Below the pieces are notes generated by a model. The model was not told the origin of the DNA. It did not search any database and saw nothing but the letters and a program-made list of their open reading frames with translations. The translations under genes were made by a program, and so were the position numbers. Shown piece after piece: positions 12,194-23,788 of a stretch of DNA of 64,000 bases. Position 1 is the first letter of the stretch. Each line of letters begins with the position of its first letter. Source of the DNA: Paramacrobiotus metropolitanus (Eukaryota; Tardigrada; Eutardigrada; Parachela; Macrobiotidae); NCBI RefSeq assembly GCF_019649055.1, contig NW_026570299.1, positions 62,001-126,000 on the forward strand, read 5' to 3'.

Positions 12194-13280
12194 GATGAAA
12201 CAGGCAGACTACCTAAACCGAAGAAACCTGTAGAAAGCATAAGTTTTAATTTGGATCTGGGAAAGTAAGTGTACTTCACAAATGCGACAATGAGCAAGTA
12301 TCTCAAACAGCGAGATTTATATCTTTGTAGTTTCCGGTACGCGTCAGTTCCAATTGTTCGGTGCGTTGGTGCCAAAACAAATTTGCTGATAAGCACTATA
12401 TTCTTGGTATCCCTCAATTTTTAGTCAGCATGCATCCGCGAAATAAGTGCATATTCCGAAGATTCTTGCTGACAAAAGAATAGAGAAACATAGCGCTGTG
12501 TGTATTGAGCGCGCCAAGTTATCCAATCAGTGAAAGCTGAACAGGCGGTGGCGGTCCTGCTTTCGCGAAAGCCACTCGAGGAAAACGAAAGCGTTTATCG
12601 GAAGCGCCTTTTTGCATAATATATTGTAGATTTTTATGCTGGTCTCAGCTCTTCCAGCGGTACTTACACCTAAGTGCTTCTCCATGAAGCGCGCAGAGCA
12701 TGTTGTCATGTCAGACTCATCGTTTCGCCTTCCTGTAATTTCAGCGGTTCAGTGTACACACCACTATACAAACACTGTAATTGATTTTTCAAAAAATTTT
12801 GAAATCTTAATACAAATACTAATCATGTGCAGAAAATATTTAATTCGAATTCTTGCAACTTAGAAAGCCGAGAAAACTATGGTGCTGCAAGATCAACGAA
12901 TCTCGGCAATCTTTGTGGTAATAACTGTGATAATTTGTGTTAGCACATCCATAAAATTTCTGAACTACATAACGTTGCAGCCGTTTATGAGGAGTAGAAC
13001 GTCCCAGTATATGCAGAGTACTAATACCATATAAATATGTACCAAGAATCTGCTGTTATTGTTAGCTCAACGGACAGCGGTGCACGCACTGCACGACTAC
13101 TGTGCACTTATGAGATTCTGTAACATCCAAAGGTTTTGCAGGTTAGCAGCTGTTGATCTTCGGTTATTTCGTTTCTATCGTCAACCGTAAACGCGCGAAT
13201 AAACTGCATCCATCGTCGTGCACCGCACATAAACAAGGAACCTTTCAAACACAGTTATTAGAAACTACAGCAAGAATTCA
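12194..13280. other. Intergenic, no gene recognised
   Basis: Spacer between the small secreted gene and the 3' end of receptor gene 4. No supported feature. Confidence 0.5.
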
Positions 13281-14870
13281 TCATCCTCTAATACAGCCGG
13301 TTGTGCTGGTATTGCTTCCAACACGACCGCAGTTCGGGTCGATTTCATTTCGATTTTCCTTCAGTTGCAGCACGAAGGTCCCGTAGGAGAATAAAACACC
13401 CATCATCTGCAACAGTATTTGCCGGTAACGAGAGTACAAGCATGTTGAAGAGGTACAGTACGACGCTGATGCCGGTCGTAAATAATGACCAGCAAATGCA
13501 GATTCTAAGCATTATCGTTGACATCTTACCGTTCCAACGAACGTTCGGTCGATGGCGACAATACCACCCAAGGAAAACCCGGCGGGATTCGACATTATCC
13601 AGTATAAATCCGTAAACATTTTGCTAAACTTGAGCGGATTTGTTTGCCAATCAGTCAAAGTCCGGATTTCCTTTGTCACATTCGCCTTAAAATGTGCATT
13701 AATACATAGTAATTGATTTCACTTTCATCGGTTAATATTTTTAAATACACCGCATTGTGACTTTGCACAAGTTATGCATAAAAGGCCAGTATATGACAAT
13801 CTTCCTTGACATCACTGAATTAGCAATATTACCAATACCAGGGTATATGATTTCTTTGACAGCACTTATGTTGGCTGAAAAATCTGATGAATTATTATCA
13901 TCATTACCTGTTCACGGACATATATCATAGCAGCAGTAATAATCAGGGTGGAAGTTATAGTTAGTGCCACGCTGTATGCGTGAAGTCCTGCCGGTGTGAC
14001 AGCGGTTGCAGGCGTTGAATTGGCGAAATTATTGATCGTCCATACAATCCAGACAATCGACTGTACAAAGAACACCAGCAGAAATCCCCCGATATGCTGC
14101 GACAGGCTTTCGATCAAATTGCACATATTGAAGTAATTGCGAATGTGTTCTTTTAAGATTCCTTCCTCTTTCTCCAATTTCAGGCGCTGCTTAATCCGCA
14201 AGAACAACCGACCAATGATGCAGCAGAAAACGACGAAGAGTGTCGCAATAAAGTTGACCAAAAACGTTCGGATAACGAGAAACCCGGTGTAGATGTACTG
14301 GATAAATCGTGTCTTAAAGCACGAAACACCGTAAGTATCCGCTACAAATTTCGTTTCGGCTGCGCTAGCTAAACTGAAGCTAATGTGAAACCAGCGTGGA
14401 TGAAAATTCTGAGCGCACGTCAATATAGTGAAGAGTGTAACCGTCGTCACGGTGATAATTAGCCGCCGTTCTCGTTGAGAAAAGTATTCCGCTTCGTAGT
14501 GCCGGATGCGCTGCATGGTTGCCAGAATGTTTTTCCACTCAACTGCCACGATCACCGATGCCAAAAGCGAGACAACTTCCCGTTGTCGCAAACACACCAA
14601 GTAGAAGAAGTTTTCCATGGTTCCTGTCAAACCGTACATCAGTAATGGAAACGTGACGCAAGAAACGTAAAAAAACTTGATCACGGTGAATATAATAATC
14701 CAGGAGTAAGCGGCGATGACCTTCCAGTAATATTTACCGGGGCGCTCGTGATCAGTCATCCATAACGGACAGATTCCACTGACTTTGAGAAGCGTCTCCC
14801 AGAATGTGACTACAACGTTGAGAAACTGACTGATGACCTTTGGGCGTTTTGAACCAGTTGTTAAATCCAT
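13281..14870 (-). CDS. Gustatory-receptor-like seven-helix chemoreceptor 4
   Basis: Three exons on the minus strand: 14870-13908, 13685-13530 and 13406-13281, all phase 0 with GT-AG borders, giving 414 residues. The first exon encodes most of the helices. The 156-nt middle exon holds NPAGFSLGGIVAIDR. The last exon has MMGVLFSYGTFVLQLKE, the GR-type terminal signature, then a longer variable tail than its paralogues. Conserved blocks include SGICPLW, ERPGKYYWKVIAA, VVSLLASVIVAVEWK and YEAEYFSQRE. No frame break is seen. The nearest relative here is receptor gene 3. Confidence 0.8.
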
Positions 14871-15599
14871 CTCCGAGCGGCTTTTTTAGAGTGGTAGGGG
14901 AACTGCAGAACCCAGCCTGTATTTATGTAACAAAGTTAAGTGTCCCGTGCTTATGATGGTAGTGAGTGTCTCGCCTAAATGGTAAGGGTTACGTAACAAG
15001 GTTTTCGGATTCCCCAGGGAATGAAATAAGTCTTCACTGTTCGGTTTGCCTGGCAGGGCGTTTTTGAAAACGTCGGCATTAAATGCTGGTGATGAAACCC
15101 CTCTCGATGATTCTGTTTTCGACAGTCCGGTTCAATAGATGTGTACAACTGCATTTGCAATTGTTAGAAATACTCTGTACATCGAGATAGTGCTATGGAG
15201 ACAGCGTCGTTTGCGCTGCAGCAGGCGCTCAATTCTGCGTTCATAGCCGCTGCCGCTGCTCCTGAGTTTCGCATCATCATAGCGTAAGGTGCCACACTTT
15301 TTGGAAGCAGAAAAACATAGAACGTAGCGCATAATTGCCCTGTCGCTGTGTGCGGTTTCTGTGCTCTCATTTAATTGCGTAAACTTTTATGATCGATCTA
15401 ACTTTTATTTCTTTTTTCGAGGCTTTAGAAAACACGCTCTGTGAATTTTCTATGCTGTTACGATGCCCGTGTACCATGATTTCCAATTTAGCATTAGCGA
15501 TCATGTTACACGAAACACAATATTACGATTAAGTAACCGTATGTTACAATTGCAGTTACATCAGAGAAACATACGAAATACCTATTGTAGTTTAGGTTT
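14871..15599. other. Intergenic, no gene recognised
   Basis: 5' flank of receptor gene 4 and spacer before the repeated-exon region. Overlapping open frames on the minus strand (15132-15370) share no features with known proteins and are not called. Confidence 0.5.
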
Positions 15600-16076
15600 T
15601 TATCCTGCCGGCGTGGTTGCTGTTGTTGCGGCCCTCGTCGTCACACATGAGCTCCACAGTGCGGTATCCACCGGCCTGCAATATTTCATGCACACCATGA
15701 TGCACTGCTCTAATCTATTTGGCTATAGCGTCCTTCCCGTCAAGTTGTCCGTCGCTATCATGTTGCTAAACGAATCCGGATCCCACAACGCAAAACTTTA
15801 AATTACTGCTGCACTCACGTGACAATTTACCTATCTGAATTATGGAACCGGTGTTTCAGCTTGGAACGTGACGGTAAAAACGCTATCCGTGGCTGTGGCT
15901 CCACCGGAATCGTAAACTTGACAGGAAGGGTTTGTAAACTTTGCTGCAGTCTCGATGGTAATTTCCGGAGATGTCTGCCTTTACCGGTACTTATTGGAAT
16001 GAAACGTTTCACCATCGCAATGCTTTCCATTACTTCCAGTGTGCCGACCGCTCGTAGTTGGAGTCTGACATAAGCT
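15600..16076 (-). pseudogene. Decayed copy of a secreted-domain exon
   Basis: On the minus strand, 16050-15850 reads as a beta-rich domain end: TSPEITIETAAKF, then a Cys-containing CQVYDSGGATATDS and a stop near 15839. A second copy with about the same DNA lies at 19080-19280(-), where the frame is broken. Both resemble the GC-x-V ... DS-x-TG blocks of the exons at 17978-18184 and 17092-17268. Between 15620 and 15800 there is a further decayed match to the 18.0 kb exon, with stops. No start or splice partner was found. Confidence 0.4.
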
Positions 16077-16302
16077 GTAGACTGTATGTTCAGATAGAGA
16101 GTGTAAAAGTGAACTAACGTAGTTCCTGCTTTTTCTACTGCACAGGTTCTGCAGCGAAATGTTTGCTGTACATGCTCATGTTTAGTAAAGTTCTTAATCT
16201 ATTGCAGTAGCTTGTTAATTTATTTAGCAGAGAGCAGCATCTTAACAATTGTGTCATAATCAGCACCAATCGCAGCGATCTACTACACTTAAAGGAAAAT
16301 GA

Positions 16303-16406
16303 CTTTGGAGACAAAGCGAGCACACTGTCTCAATTTTGTCTTTGGAGACAAAATTGGAGACAAAGCGAGTCTTTGGAGACAAAGCGAGCACACTGTCTCA
16401 ATTTTG
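16303..16406 (+). repeat. Short direct repeats with CTTTGGAGACAAAGCGAG core
   Basis: A 36-bp unit occurs at 16303-16338 and again at 16371-16406 (period 68 bp), with two partial units between. Units also carry inverted pieces (TTTGTCTCC/GGAGACAAA). The origin is unknown; replication slippage would explain it. Confidence 0.8.
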
Positions 16407-16807
16407 CTGATTCTGGTACTCCTTTTTAGCGGGACAGGAGCGCGCTTCTGTGCCACTGTCGCGATTAAAAATAATTGTCATCTCAGTATGGACATGACCG
16501 AAAGTCTAAGCGTAATTTCTGTTTTTTTTTTCTACTGAAAGGAGATCCTGGCTTAGGTTCTTATACATACCGTAGCGTAACAGTGGATTTTGCATACAGA
16601 CTGTAAAATGCAGGATGCATGGCGTTCCTTTTTATCTGTAGGCGGTCAAAACAGCCATTTACTATGTCGCAGAAGATCCTGTATAATTGGTAAGTCACAA
16701 CTCATTTCGTATTTCTAGACTGCGGTCGCATCATAAAAAAACACTATTTTTTAAATTAATATTTTTTTTATCCATTCATGTTTTTTATATTCATTCATTT
16801 CGAATAA

Positions 16808-18743
16808 TTAGGAGGTCGTGGTGGTGGTAGCGGTAGTTGTCGTTGGCTTGCAGTATCCAAGGTTCTCCAGATACATCTAGAGTAACATCATCGCGGTTCA
16901 CCGGGACAGAATTAGGCCCTCATATACTATAGTGATTACTTTATGGTTTATAGTAGTTCTATGTATTGCAAATCACATTGCGTTAATTCTAAATGATCTG
17001 AACTATGGGATGGCACGAGGCGCAGTTGTTAAAGTAGTGTAGTCGGTGTACAATACAGGTACTGTATATGGGCGGGTTTACCTGTATATAGTAGACTCCT
17101 AGCTGATAGCCGGTGAAGCTGTCAGTGATGGTCATCACGCCGTAGTTGGGAATGCCCGAGTTGACGTCGCATCCCGGATTGTTGACGTTGACAATCAGAG
17201 CGCCGTCGCTGCGCACTTCCGCGCAGGGCAGGTTACTCAGTTGGTAGGATAATCGGTAGAAAGGGCAGCTCTAATACAGATCAATTTGTCACATACCACT
17301 ACCACTTATTAATTTATTACAAATTTTACAAAAGGTTATACACGAATCTGCAATATACAGACCCAGCAAATATCTGCTAAAGCATGGTACAATTATTCGT
17401 TGTTAACTTGTTATACCCAAACTGCGCCTCTTACGCACAGGTACAAGAAATGCACGCAGACTGCTTACTATATAATCCGGGGTAAGAAACTGTTCTTGGC
17501 AGTAGATCGGATGGTAGTTTCCGTTGTTTTGTGACGTCGAAAGTGTGTAAGAAACTGTAGCATAAAAAGCAGCGATACTCGTGCCGTTAATTGTGAGGTG
17601 ATGTTGCAGTGCCGTGCTTAGAGTTCAATGATACTACTAAGGCAGTACGTATTAATTTTTAATGAATAAATTTTCTATGTACCGCTGCAAGCTGGCGGTG
17701 TTGTTGCGCCCATGGCTGTTGTTGTTGCCGCCGTGGATGTTGTCGTTGCTCCCGTCGCTGTTGTTGTGCCGTAGCAGCTCAGCATTGAAGTGTCTATCTG
17801 CAGTAAGAATTTCACGGTAATTATCGCTCTGGCTATCAATTGGCAATCCTTATTTTCGGCATAGATCTAATATTATAATTTCACAATTATTCATCTTCAT
17901 CATGGCAACAAAAGTTAGAATTAGGAAGTTGATGGAATTTGGAACTACAACGGAAAACGTAACACTGCAGTGCTGACCTGGATCGAGCTGGTCGCTAGGG
18001 TCGCCCCCGTCCAGCTATCCCTTGCTGTTAAGTTGCCCATATAAACGATTCCGGGTCCCACAGCGCAGCCGCCGCTAACGGGATTAAACCGTACTACGCC
18101 GAAGCTATCAATGGAGGTACAAGAAAATGGCAATGAAGGTATGCCTGCCACCAGCTGAAAGGTCACCCTCGAAGAGGGGCATCCCTGAAAATGGTTGACA
18201 GTACAGTATGGAAAATTCAAGAACATGTTTTGTGTTTGCACCATTTCCTTACTATTACGGTGGCTGGGTTAAACGTCTGATCGCATATCCAGAGATGAAA
18301 CGGTCCCTGGTCAATAGTTACTGCAGTAAACCAAAAAACAGAGCATAATAAGCACCGTGTTATGTGCCTCAACCACAACAAAATTTTAACAGAAAAATTG
18401 TGATTCAAAATGTTTGGCATTTCTTATGACTTTACCCACCGCTGCAAGTAGGAAGTGGCGCGGTGGTTGTCGTTTCCGGTGGACAGGGTGGATTAGGCCC
18501 CGGAAGGAGCGGAACAGGGTAGTAGACAACCGGCGCACCGCCTCCGCAACCACCACCGCAACACCGGTTTCCGCCCAGCAGGTAGGATAACATCCCGGCG
18601 AACCCGTTACATCCTCCAGATCCAGGATAGCCCCCTCCGTATCCCTGATATCCGGGATAGGATCCATCGCCTCCCCATGGATACTGGCAGTTGATTGTGC
18701 AGCACATCAGGCTGCAGATAAAGGTTACCGTAAGCAGATTCAT
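16808..18743 (-). CDS. Secreted multi-exon protein with repeated domain and Thr-rich linkers
   Basis: Five likely coding exons. Exon 1 (18743 to about 18440) has signal peptide MNLLTVTFICSLMCCTINC, Gly/Tyr/Pro- and Cys-rich stretches, and a PPETTTTAPLPTCSG linker. Exon 2 (18184-17978, 69 codons) and exon 4 (17268-17092, 59 codons) encode related domains with start CP, an inner Cys, GC-x-V, G, and DS-x-TG...IQ. Exon 3 (17797 to about 17683) is a Thr/Ala-rich linker ending ACSG. The last exon (16876-16808) encodes CKPTTTTATTTTTS and stops. Domain exons both end CAG|GT in phase 0, and the following linkers accept in phase 0. The two linker donors (AGCG|GT, phase 1) do not match the phase-0 start of the domain exons, so a mini-exon or another border is missing. 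Likely an extracellular or matrix protein; no family is recognised. Confidence 0.55.
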
Positions 18744-19079
18744 TTTTATAATTTACTATGAGTCCAGTTAAAAAAGGCGCCTTAACGTGGGGTCTGCAGC
18801 TGCCGGATGCATGTCTGGCTTTCCGCAAAGGCCTTTATATAATTGTAATTTCTTGTTTTTTTATTACCTTTCCTTATTTGCGAGGTATTTACGAACGTGC
18901 ACTTGTGTCATTGATTATCGTTTTTACAGGAACTTTTCGTATTTCATAGTGTAAGAGGCCAAACATCTTCTAGTTGTTAAAAGTTTCTGGTGGATATTCT
19001 GCCTGGCCGGGATGTCGCTGTGCAACGATTCTAGCGCATACACGTGCCGGTTTTATGATGGCTTATAATCTAGGAACGA
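18744..19079. other. Spacer upstream of the secreted gene
   Basis: 5' flank of the 18743(-) start. Nothing else supported. A weak match to 15620-15700 on the + strand suggests that the duplicated segment includes flanking DNA. Confidence 0.4.
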
Positions 19080-19290
19080 ATTACTGGTATTTCGGTGTAG
19101 AACGTAACAGTAAAACGTTATCAGTGGCGCCAGCGGAACACTTGGCAACTTCTTTGAGAGGTTTTCAGGCTTTGTCCAAATAGTAGCGACGGTAATTCCC
19201 GAAGACGTATTCTTTTATCGGTACTTAACTGAATGAAACGTTTCAGGATGGTGATGTGTTCACGTTGCTTTCGGTGGCCGCCATTGCTGC
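19080..19290 (-). pseudogene. Second decayed copy of the 15.8 kb domain exon
   Basis: About 200 bp align well by eye with 15840-16050 in the same orientation. They share the GAAACGTTTCATTC block, the GGAATTACC block and the coding block ending in a TVTF-type strand. The frame is broken near 19120-19135, so no protein can be made from it. It marks a duplication of secreted-domain exons on both sides of the intact gene. Confidence 0.5.
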
Positions 19291-20072
19291 CACAGGGTAG
19301 ATCGACAGCTTCTGTAGTGAGCATAACAATACTTTTTTCTGCATTTCCTTTTGTGAATTGCATCTTTTCCAACATTTTTATAAAATTAAGCGCTATATGA
19401 GCTACAGCGCACATAGTACTTCTTTTGACCATGAAACAAGAGTCATTTTGTTATACGAATAACGTTATTAACGTTATACGATAAGCTGTAAAAATAAAGT
19501 GGATATACTGCGCACGCACTACCCGGTACAGAATAAGCATTGCACTGGGGTATACAAGTACCGTTGGCAGTCAGCTGAAGTCAGATTACACGTATAATTA
19601 CTCGACTTACAACATAATGTTGATGCATGTGCATAATATAATAATTATTACATGCGTATAATATTGATACCTGTGCTGTATTTAAATTTATTTACTTATT
19701 TACCGGCTAGTCGACCATGCCTACAGAGTATGTAACTGTACAATTTGAAGTACTTAATATGAGATTAAAGCAAAGTCATTATAAATTGAGGGTACAAATA
19801 TTTAAACATCATTTATTAAATTATTACAAATCGTTCTTCTCAAGCGAATAGAAACTTGTTGCAGAACAAAAGAAGAATTACAGTACTAGGACTGGATCAA
19901 CTGCGAAAACGCGGCACCCGCTTTTAGTTCGAAATTCACGATCGGTTATATTAACTGTTCGCCCCAGTTCCCATGCATTTACACCCATCAATAAGCCAAA
20001 AGCGCGCTGGCTGAAATCTGTCTTGTAAAACTCGATACAACCTTTAATTCTAGCTTGTAAGCAATTGCAAGC
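19291..20072. other. Intergenic, AT-rich
   Basis: No gene recognised between the decayed exon and the TTAA-flanked element. Confidence 0.45.
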
Positions 20073-21487
20073 TTAACACTCGCACAATTTCACGTTCGAT
20101 TTACGTCGGCTTTTCCTGTGCGCCGGCCAGGCAGCTCCAATCACGATCGTGCAACACGCCCATTTCCGGCTGTGTTACGAGGCTTTTACACTCTTGCGCC
20201 AAATTTAACATTCCAGTTACAGTTTGCCTGATCTGATTTTTTTATCATTTCCTGAATTTTGTAATTCATTTACTTTTGCGCTTCGCAGAGTAAGTTCCGA
20301 TATTAGAAAATCTGGGTCGACCCATTGTAGTTTTGTAAGTTCCTAAATCATCGGTATTATGGAGCATTGATTTGCAGATCAAGACTGGGACGCTCAGTAA
20401 TACCCTTGTCATGGGCCTTGTGCCTGCGAAAAATATCGTTTTCTGAATAATTTATATTAACTCGTTCTTCAAAGTCTGCGATATCTACCGTAGCTCAAAA
20501 ACACAGCCAGCAGCGCATATCTGCAGAATCTACGAGGAAAGATGGTCGATGTTATGTCTACTTTTCAAATGGAGTCGACTCCTGGGTAGTTAGCCGTGTT
20601 TATTTGAGCCGTCACTATGGCAAATTCGGTTCTTATTTTTGCGAGATGGACTCATCTAGGAAGCCGAGGCTCCCATTTACTCTGATGAACTGGTCTCCAT
20701 TGCGTTATTTCCAGATAATAACAATCACAACAATGTAACGAACTGCTTATCTTCTGACGTACGGGATCGATAAACATATTCGGACGTTTCATCAGTGAGC
20801 TCTTCGGTTTCTGTATAAACCAGCAATTCAACTTGCTCTGACTCTGAGGCTGTTTTTACACGGTTGCTGCTGAGGTCGACCTCAGACGCGGTGTTCACAC
20901 GGCTCCTAATTAGCAAATGATATTATTTTTACATTTTAGATTATTTTTTGGAGGAAAACATATTATCAATAATGAAAAGCAAAGAAAACTATCGAATAAC
21001 AATCATGCCTCAACCACCTAAATAATCAGCAAATAAAGTATTGGTAAGATTAAATTAGCGCAGTCTGCTACAAAGCCAGTCCGAGGGAGACGGTAGAATC
21101 GCGGACAGAGCGATTTTTATAGTCTCCTGTGTCACAAACTTTTCTTCCCGTATCAACAAAACAATTTTCCCTAAATGTCAAATGGTTTTAAAATATGCTG
21201 AATGACAGGATCTAGCAACGTACGTTGTCCGATTTGAAAACAAAAAATCTGGTCGAGCGTAAATAAGGAAAACGTGTGTCACTTCCGGTTCGGGAGTGTT
21301 CCCGTTTTTGTTGGCCAAAATTAACACAGTTGGTCTGCTTTCCTCAAATTTGATCTAGTTTGATAGCTTATCAAATTCTCTAGGAATACATGTAAGGCTA
21401 GAGAGCGTGGCACAACTACAGAATTTGTTTTCAGTTTTTTAAGCATTTATTGCGCCTGAGCGGCAGTAGAAATTGTGCGAGTGTTAA
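20073..21487. mobile_element. TTAA-flanked inverted-repeat element, piggyBac-type ends
   Basis: The left end is TTAA then CACTCGCACAATTTC (20073-20091). The right end is the exact reverse complement GAAATTGTGCGAGTG then TTAA (21469-21487). A 15-bp perfect terminal repeat plus TTAA on both sides is the hallmark of piggyBac-superfamily insertion. The 1.4-kb body has no complete transposase. It holds a 95-codon open frame on the + strand and an acidic frame on the other strand (20725-20916). Probably non-autonomous or decayed. Its right TTAA is shared with the next element. Confidence 0.7.
20451..20738 (+). other. Open frame inside the TTAA element, unknown
   Basis: Ninety-five codons stay open between stops at 20448 and 20736, without an ATG near the start, so it would have to be an exon or a remnant. 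It contains DGRCYVYFSNGVDSWVVS and later KPRLPFTLMNWSP, which look like real protein rather than random sequence. No family is recognised. A transposase fragment or a captured host exon are both possible. Confidence 0.3.
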
Positions 21488-22138
21488 GGGATTTGGCCCG
21501 GTACATAGCACCAAGTTCGTGATCATCCAGGGGAAGTTTCGCTGGTGCGCGCTCCCAAACACTTTTTTGCATTGCTTTATGGTATTTTGTAGCCAGAAGA
21601 ATTGTTTACCTAGGTGAGAAAACCGTTTGCAACATATCCGGTTGCGAAGTTATGAGGGTATCAAAATTCCAAGAGTTTGAATGCAGTCAGGTGTAATAAA
21701 GTTCACCGATCCTTTCAAATTTTGCGCGCAATGCACATTACCATGAAGATCGTTTTGACACGGATCCAGACTTCTACGATTTTTTCAAATTTTAAAATGA
21801 ATTTTAAAATTTTTGAAATTAATTTTAAAATTTGAAAACATGTTAGAACAGTGGATCCGTGTCAAAACGATCTTCATGGTTATGTGCATTTACAAAATTC
21901 GAAAGGGATCGGTCCATGACTTTACACCTGAATGCATTTAAACTTTTTGAAATTTTGTTACCTCATAACTCCGCAACCGGATGTTGCGCGCGAAAACGGA
22001 TTTCACGCCTATGTACACCAATCATTTGGCTACACAATGTCAAAAACCAACCCAAAAAAGTGTTTGAAAGTGCGCGAAAGCGAATATTCCCGTCAATGTA
22101 CACGATTGTAGCGCTATGTACCGGGCCAAATCCCTTAA
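21484..22138. mobile_element. Foldback MITE copy A with TTAA target site
   Basis: The element is nearly one long palindrome. It opens TTAA-GGGATTTGGCCCGG and closes with the reverse complement CCGGGCCAAATCCC-TTAA. Long arms pair through ATCGTTTTGACACGGATCC and its complement, around a short TTTTAAAATTT centre. Length is 655 bp including both TTAA copies. It belongs to the same family as 26208-26896 and 27927-28071. No coding capacity: open frames here are palindrome artefacts. Confidence 0.8.
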
Positions 22139-22178
22139 GCAAAGAATGACTTGATTACATCAGAATCCCGGTCACGGA

Positions 22179-22661
22179 TTATCCCAGTATCCCAGGACGC
22201 CCTGTCGTCGACGTCAGCCCCGGAATGGGTGTCACCAGCACCGGCACACCTGGAACCGTCGGTCCACTGCCGGCGGGCAACCCCACACCTCCTGGGATAG
22301 CCCCAACCGTCGGGAGGACACCACCGGGGAATGGCGTGGTCCCGAGCACTTCCAAAGGCAGCGTTGTGGTCGGGACAGTGGCCGGTAGTGTTGTTGGGAC
22401 GGTAGGTGGGTTGGTGGCAACGGTGGCGCCCGTGGTGATGGGTGGTGGAGTAGCCGGTACACCTCCGGGGCCGATGGGACCGTTGGGTACCGGGACGACG
22501 TTAATCGGCGATCCGGGGAAGAGTATCGATACGGGACGTTCGGGGAAGGGTAGGTGCGCCGTGAGGATGTTGGCGCCCTCCGGACGTCCGGGAATCGGAT
22601 CGCAGATGGTCGTATGAACGACTCCCAGGAATATTAACAACGGTGTGTGGATGGGTAGCAT
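22179..22661 (-). CDS. Secreted Pro/Thr/Gly-rich protein
   Basis: Intronless 160-codon gene. The first 20 residues (MLPIHTPLLIFLGVVHTTIC) form a signal peptide. The rest is low complexity: Pro, Thr, Gly, Val and Ala with PTTLPATVPTTTLP and repeated PGGV/PGV turns, few charged residues and almost no Cys. Composition is that of a secreted mucin-like or structural protein with many possible O-glycosylation sites. No homologue is recognised. It starts 523 bp beyond the foldback element's right end. Confidence 0.6.
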   Translation of the reverse strand: MLPIHTPLLIFLGVVHTTICDPIPGRPEGANILTAHLPFPERPVSILFPGSPINVVPVPNGPIGPGGVPATPPPITTGATVATNPPTVPTTLPATVPTTTLPLEVLGTTPFPGGVLPTVGAIPGGVGLPAGSGPTVPGVPVLVTPIPGLTSTTGRPGILG

Positions 22662-23788
22662 TATCGATGATTAAACGAAATCAGTTAAGGAATTATGAGT
22701 ATTTTTGCTAAGTTTATGTAAAACTTGGTGCTTGTGTTCCGACTGTTTAATAAGCAGATGCATATTCAGAACACATTTACCGGTATCTGTGTACAACATT
22801 ACCGATTAACGTTGAGACAGGAAATTTCCGCTTGAGATGCCAACGTGGTTCTTCCTCTTTTTTGTTTGTTTCTTCTTACGCTTCGTCAGTCAGCTGAACA
22901 TTTTTCTGCCTATGTACTGCGAGTTCGATTCGTTAGTGAATCAACCAAAAACAAACTGCAAAATCACGATCGCAATGCGCTGGATGCAGTTGTATACCTA
23001 TTTGATGCGCCTTAATTTCACCGTGATTGTTGTAGTACAATAACGGGGATTACACATGAAAATTGTATATAATTTGTACGACAGAAACATTGATCTTAAG
23101 TTGTGCTTAATTGATATCTGTGAATATATGTATATGTAAACAAGTTTTTCGAAGCCTAGAAGTATACATTGCCGATAGAAGCCGTACAATTCGTCCGTAA
23201 TCGTTGTAATCCGGTCCAGGCCTAAACGGTGCTGTACTTGGGCACATATAATTGCTTGTTGTATGACGTAATATGAAAGCATCACTGCATTATTTTATTC
23301 AAAAGGCGTGCGTTTGAAGCGATGTATCACTTGTAAATAATCACTTGTTAACCAAAAAAATTCTACCTACAACGGTAGTACACATTCACTGTAGCTCTCG
23401 AGCTACGAGAGTCCGATACGCACTGTACCTCTACATACACAAATGTAGTAACCGGTATAACTATGTGGGATTAAAACTTCCAGAACGGCTTCTTCCAGCA
23501 CAGTCGTATCCAGCCGATCCGTCGAAGTGTTAATACAATGATACGTACGAGTGCACATTGAGACTGATTGAGTTACAGTCGTACGCTTCCGCCCTGCAGG
23601 GAGCCCGGCAAGCTAATATAGGCGATTTGAAAGGCGCTAATATACGAGCTAATATAGGCGATAGGCGATTTGAAAGTTAGAGTCCTGTGCACGTTGTGGT
23701 AACTGTTTGGCCTCGTCGGATGTTATACACTTCTTTGCTCGCTCGGCTAAAATGTAATTGTACGTGTTAGCTGTAATATTCCTTCTCG
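22662..23788. other. Intergenic with a small direct repeat
   Basis: No gene recognised. A short tandem-like run of GCTAATATAGGCGAT and TAGGCGATTTGAAAG units lies at 23611-23677. Confidence 0.5.

Noticed and set aside
22225..22617. 130-codon frame on the + strand over the Pro/Thr-rich gene
   Set aside because: Shadow of the GC-biased secreted gene on the other strand, which has the signal peptide.
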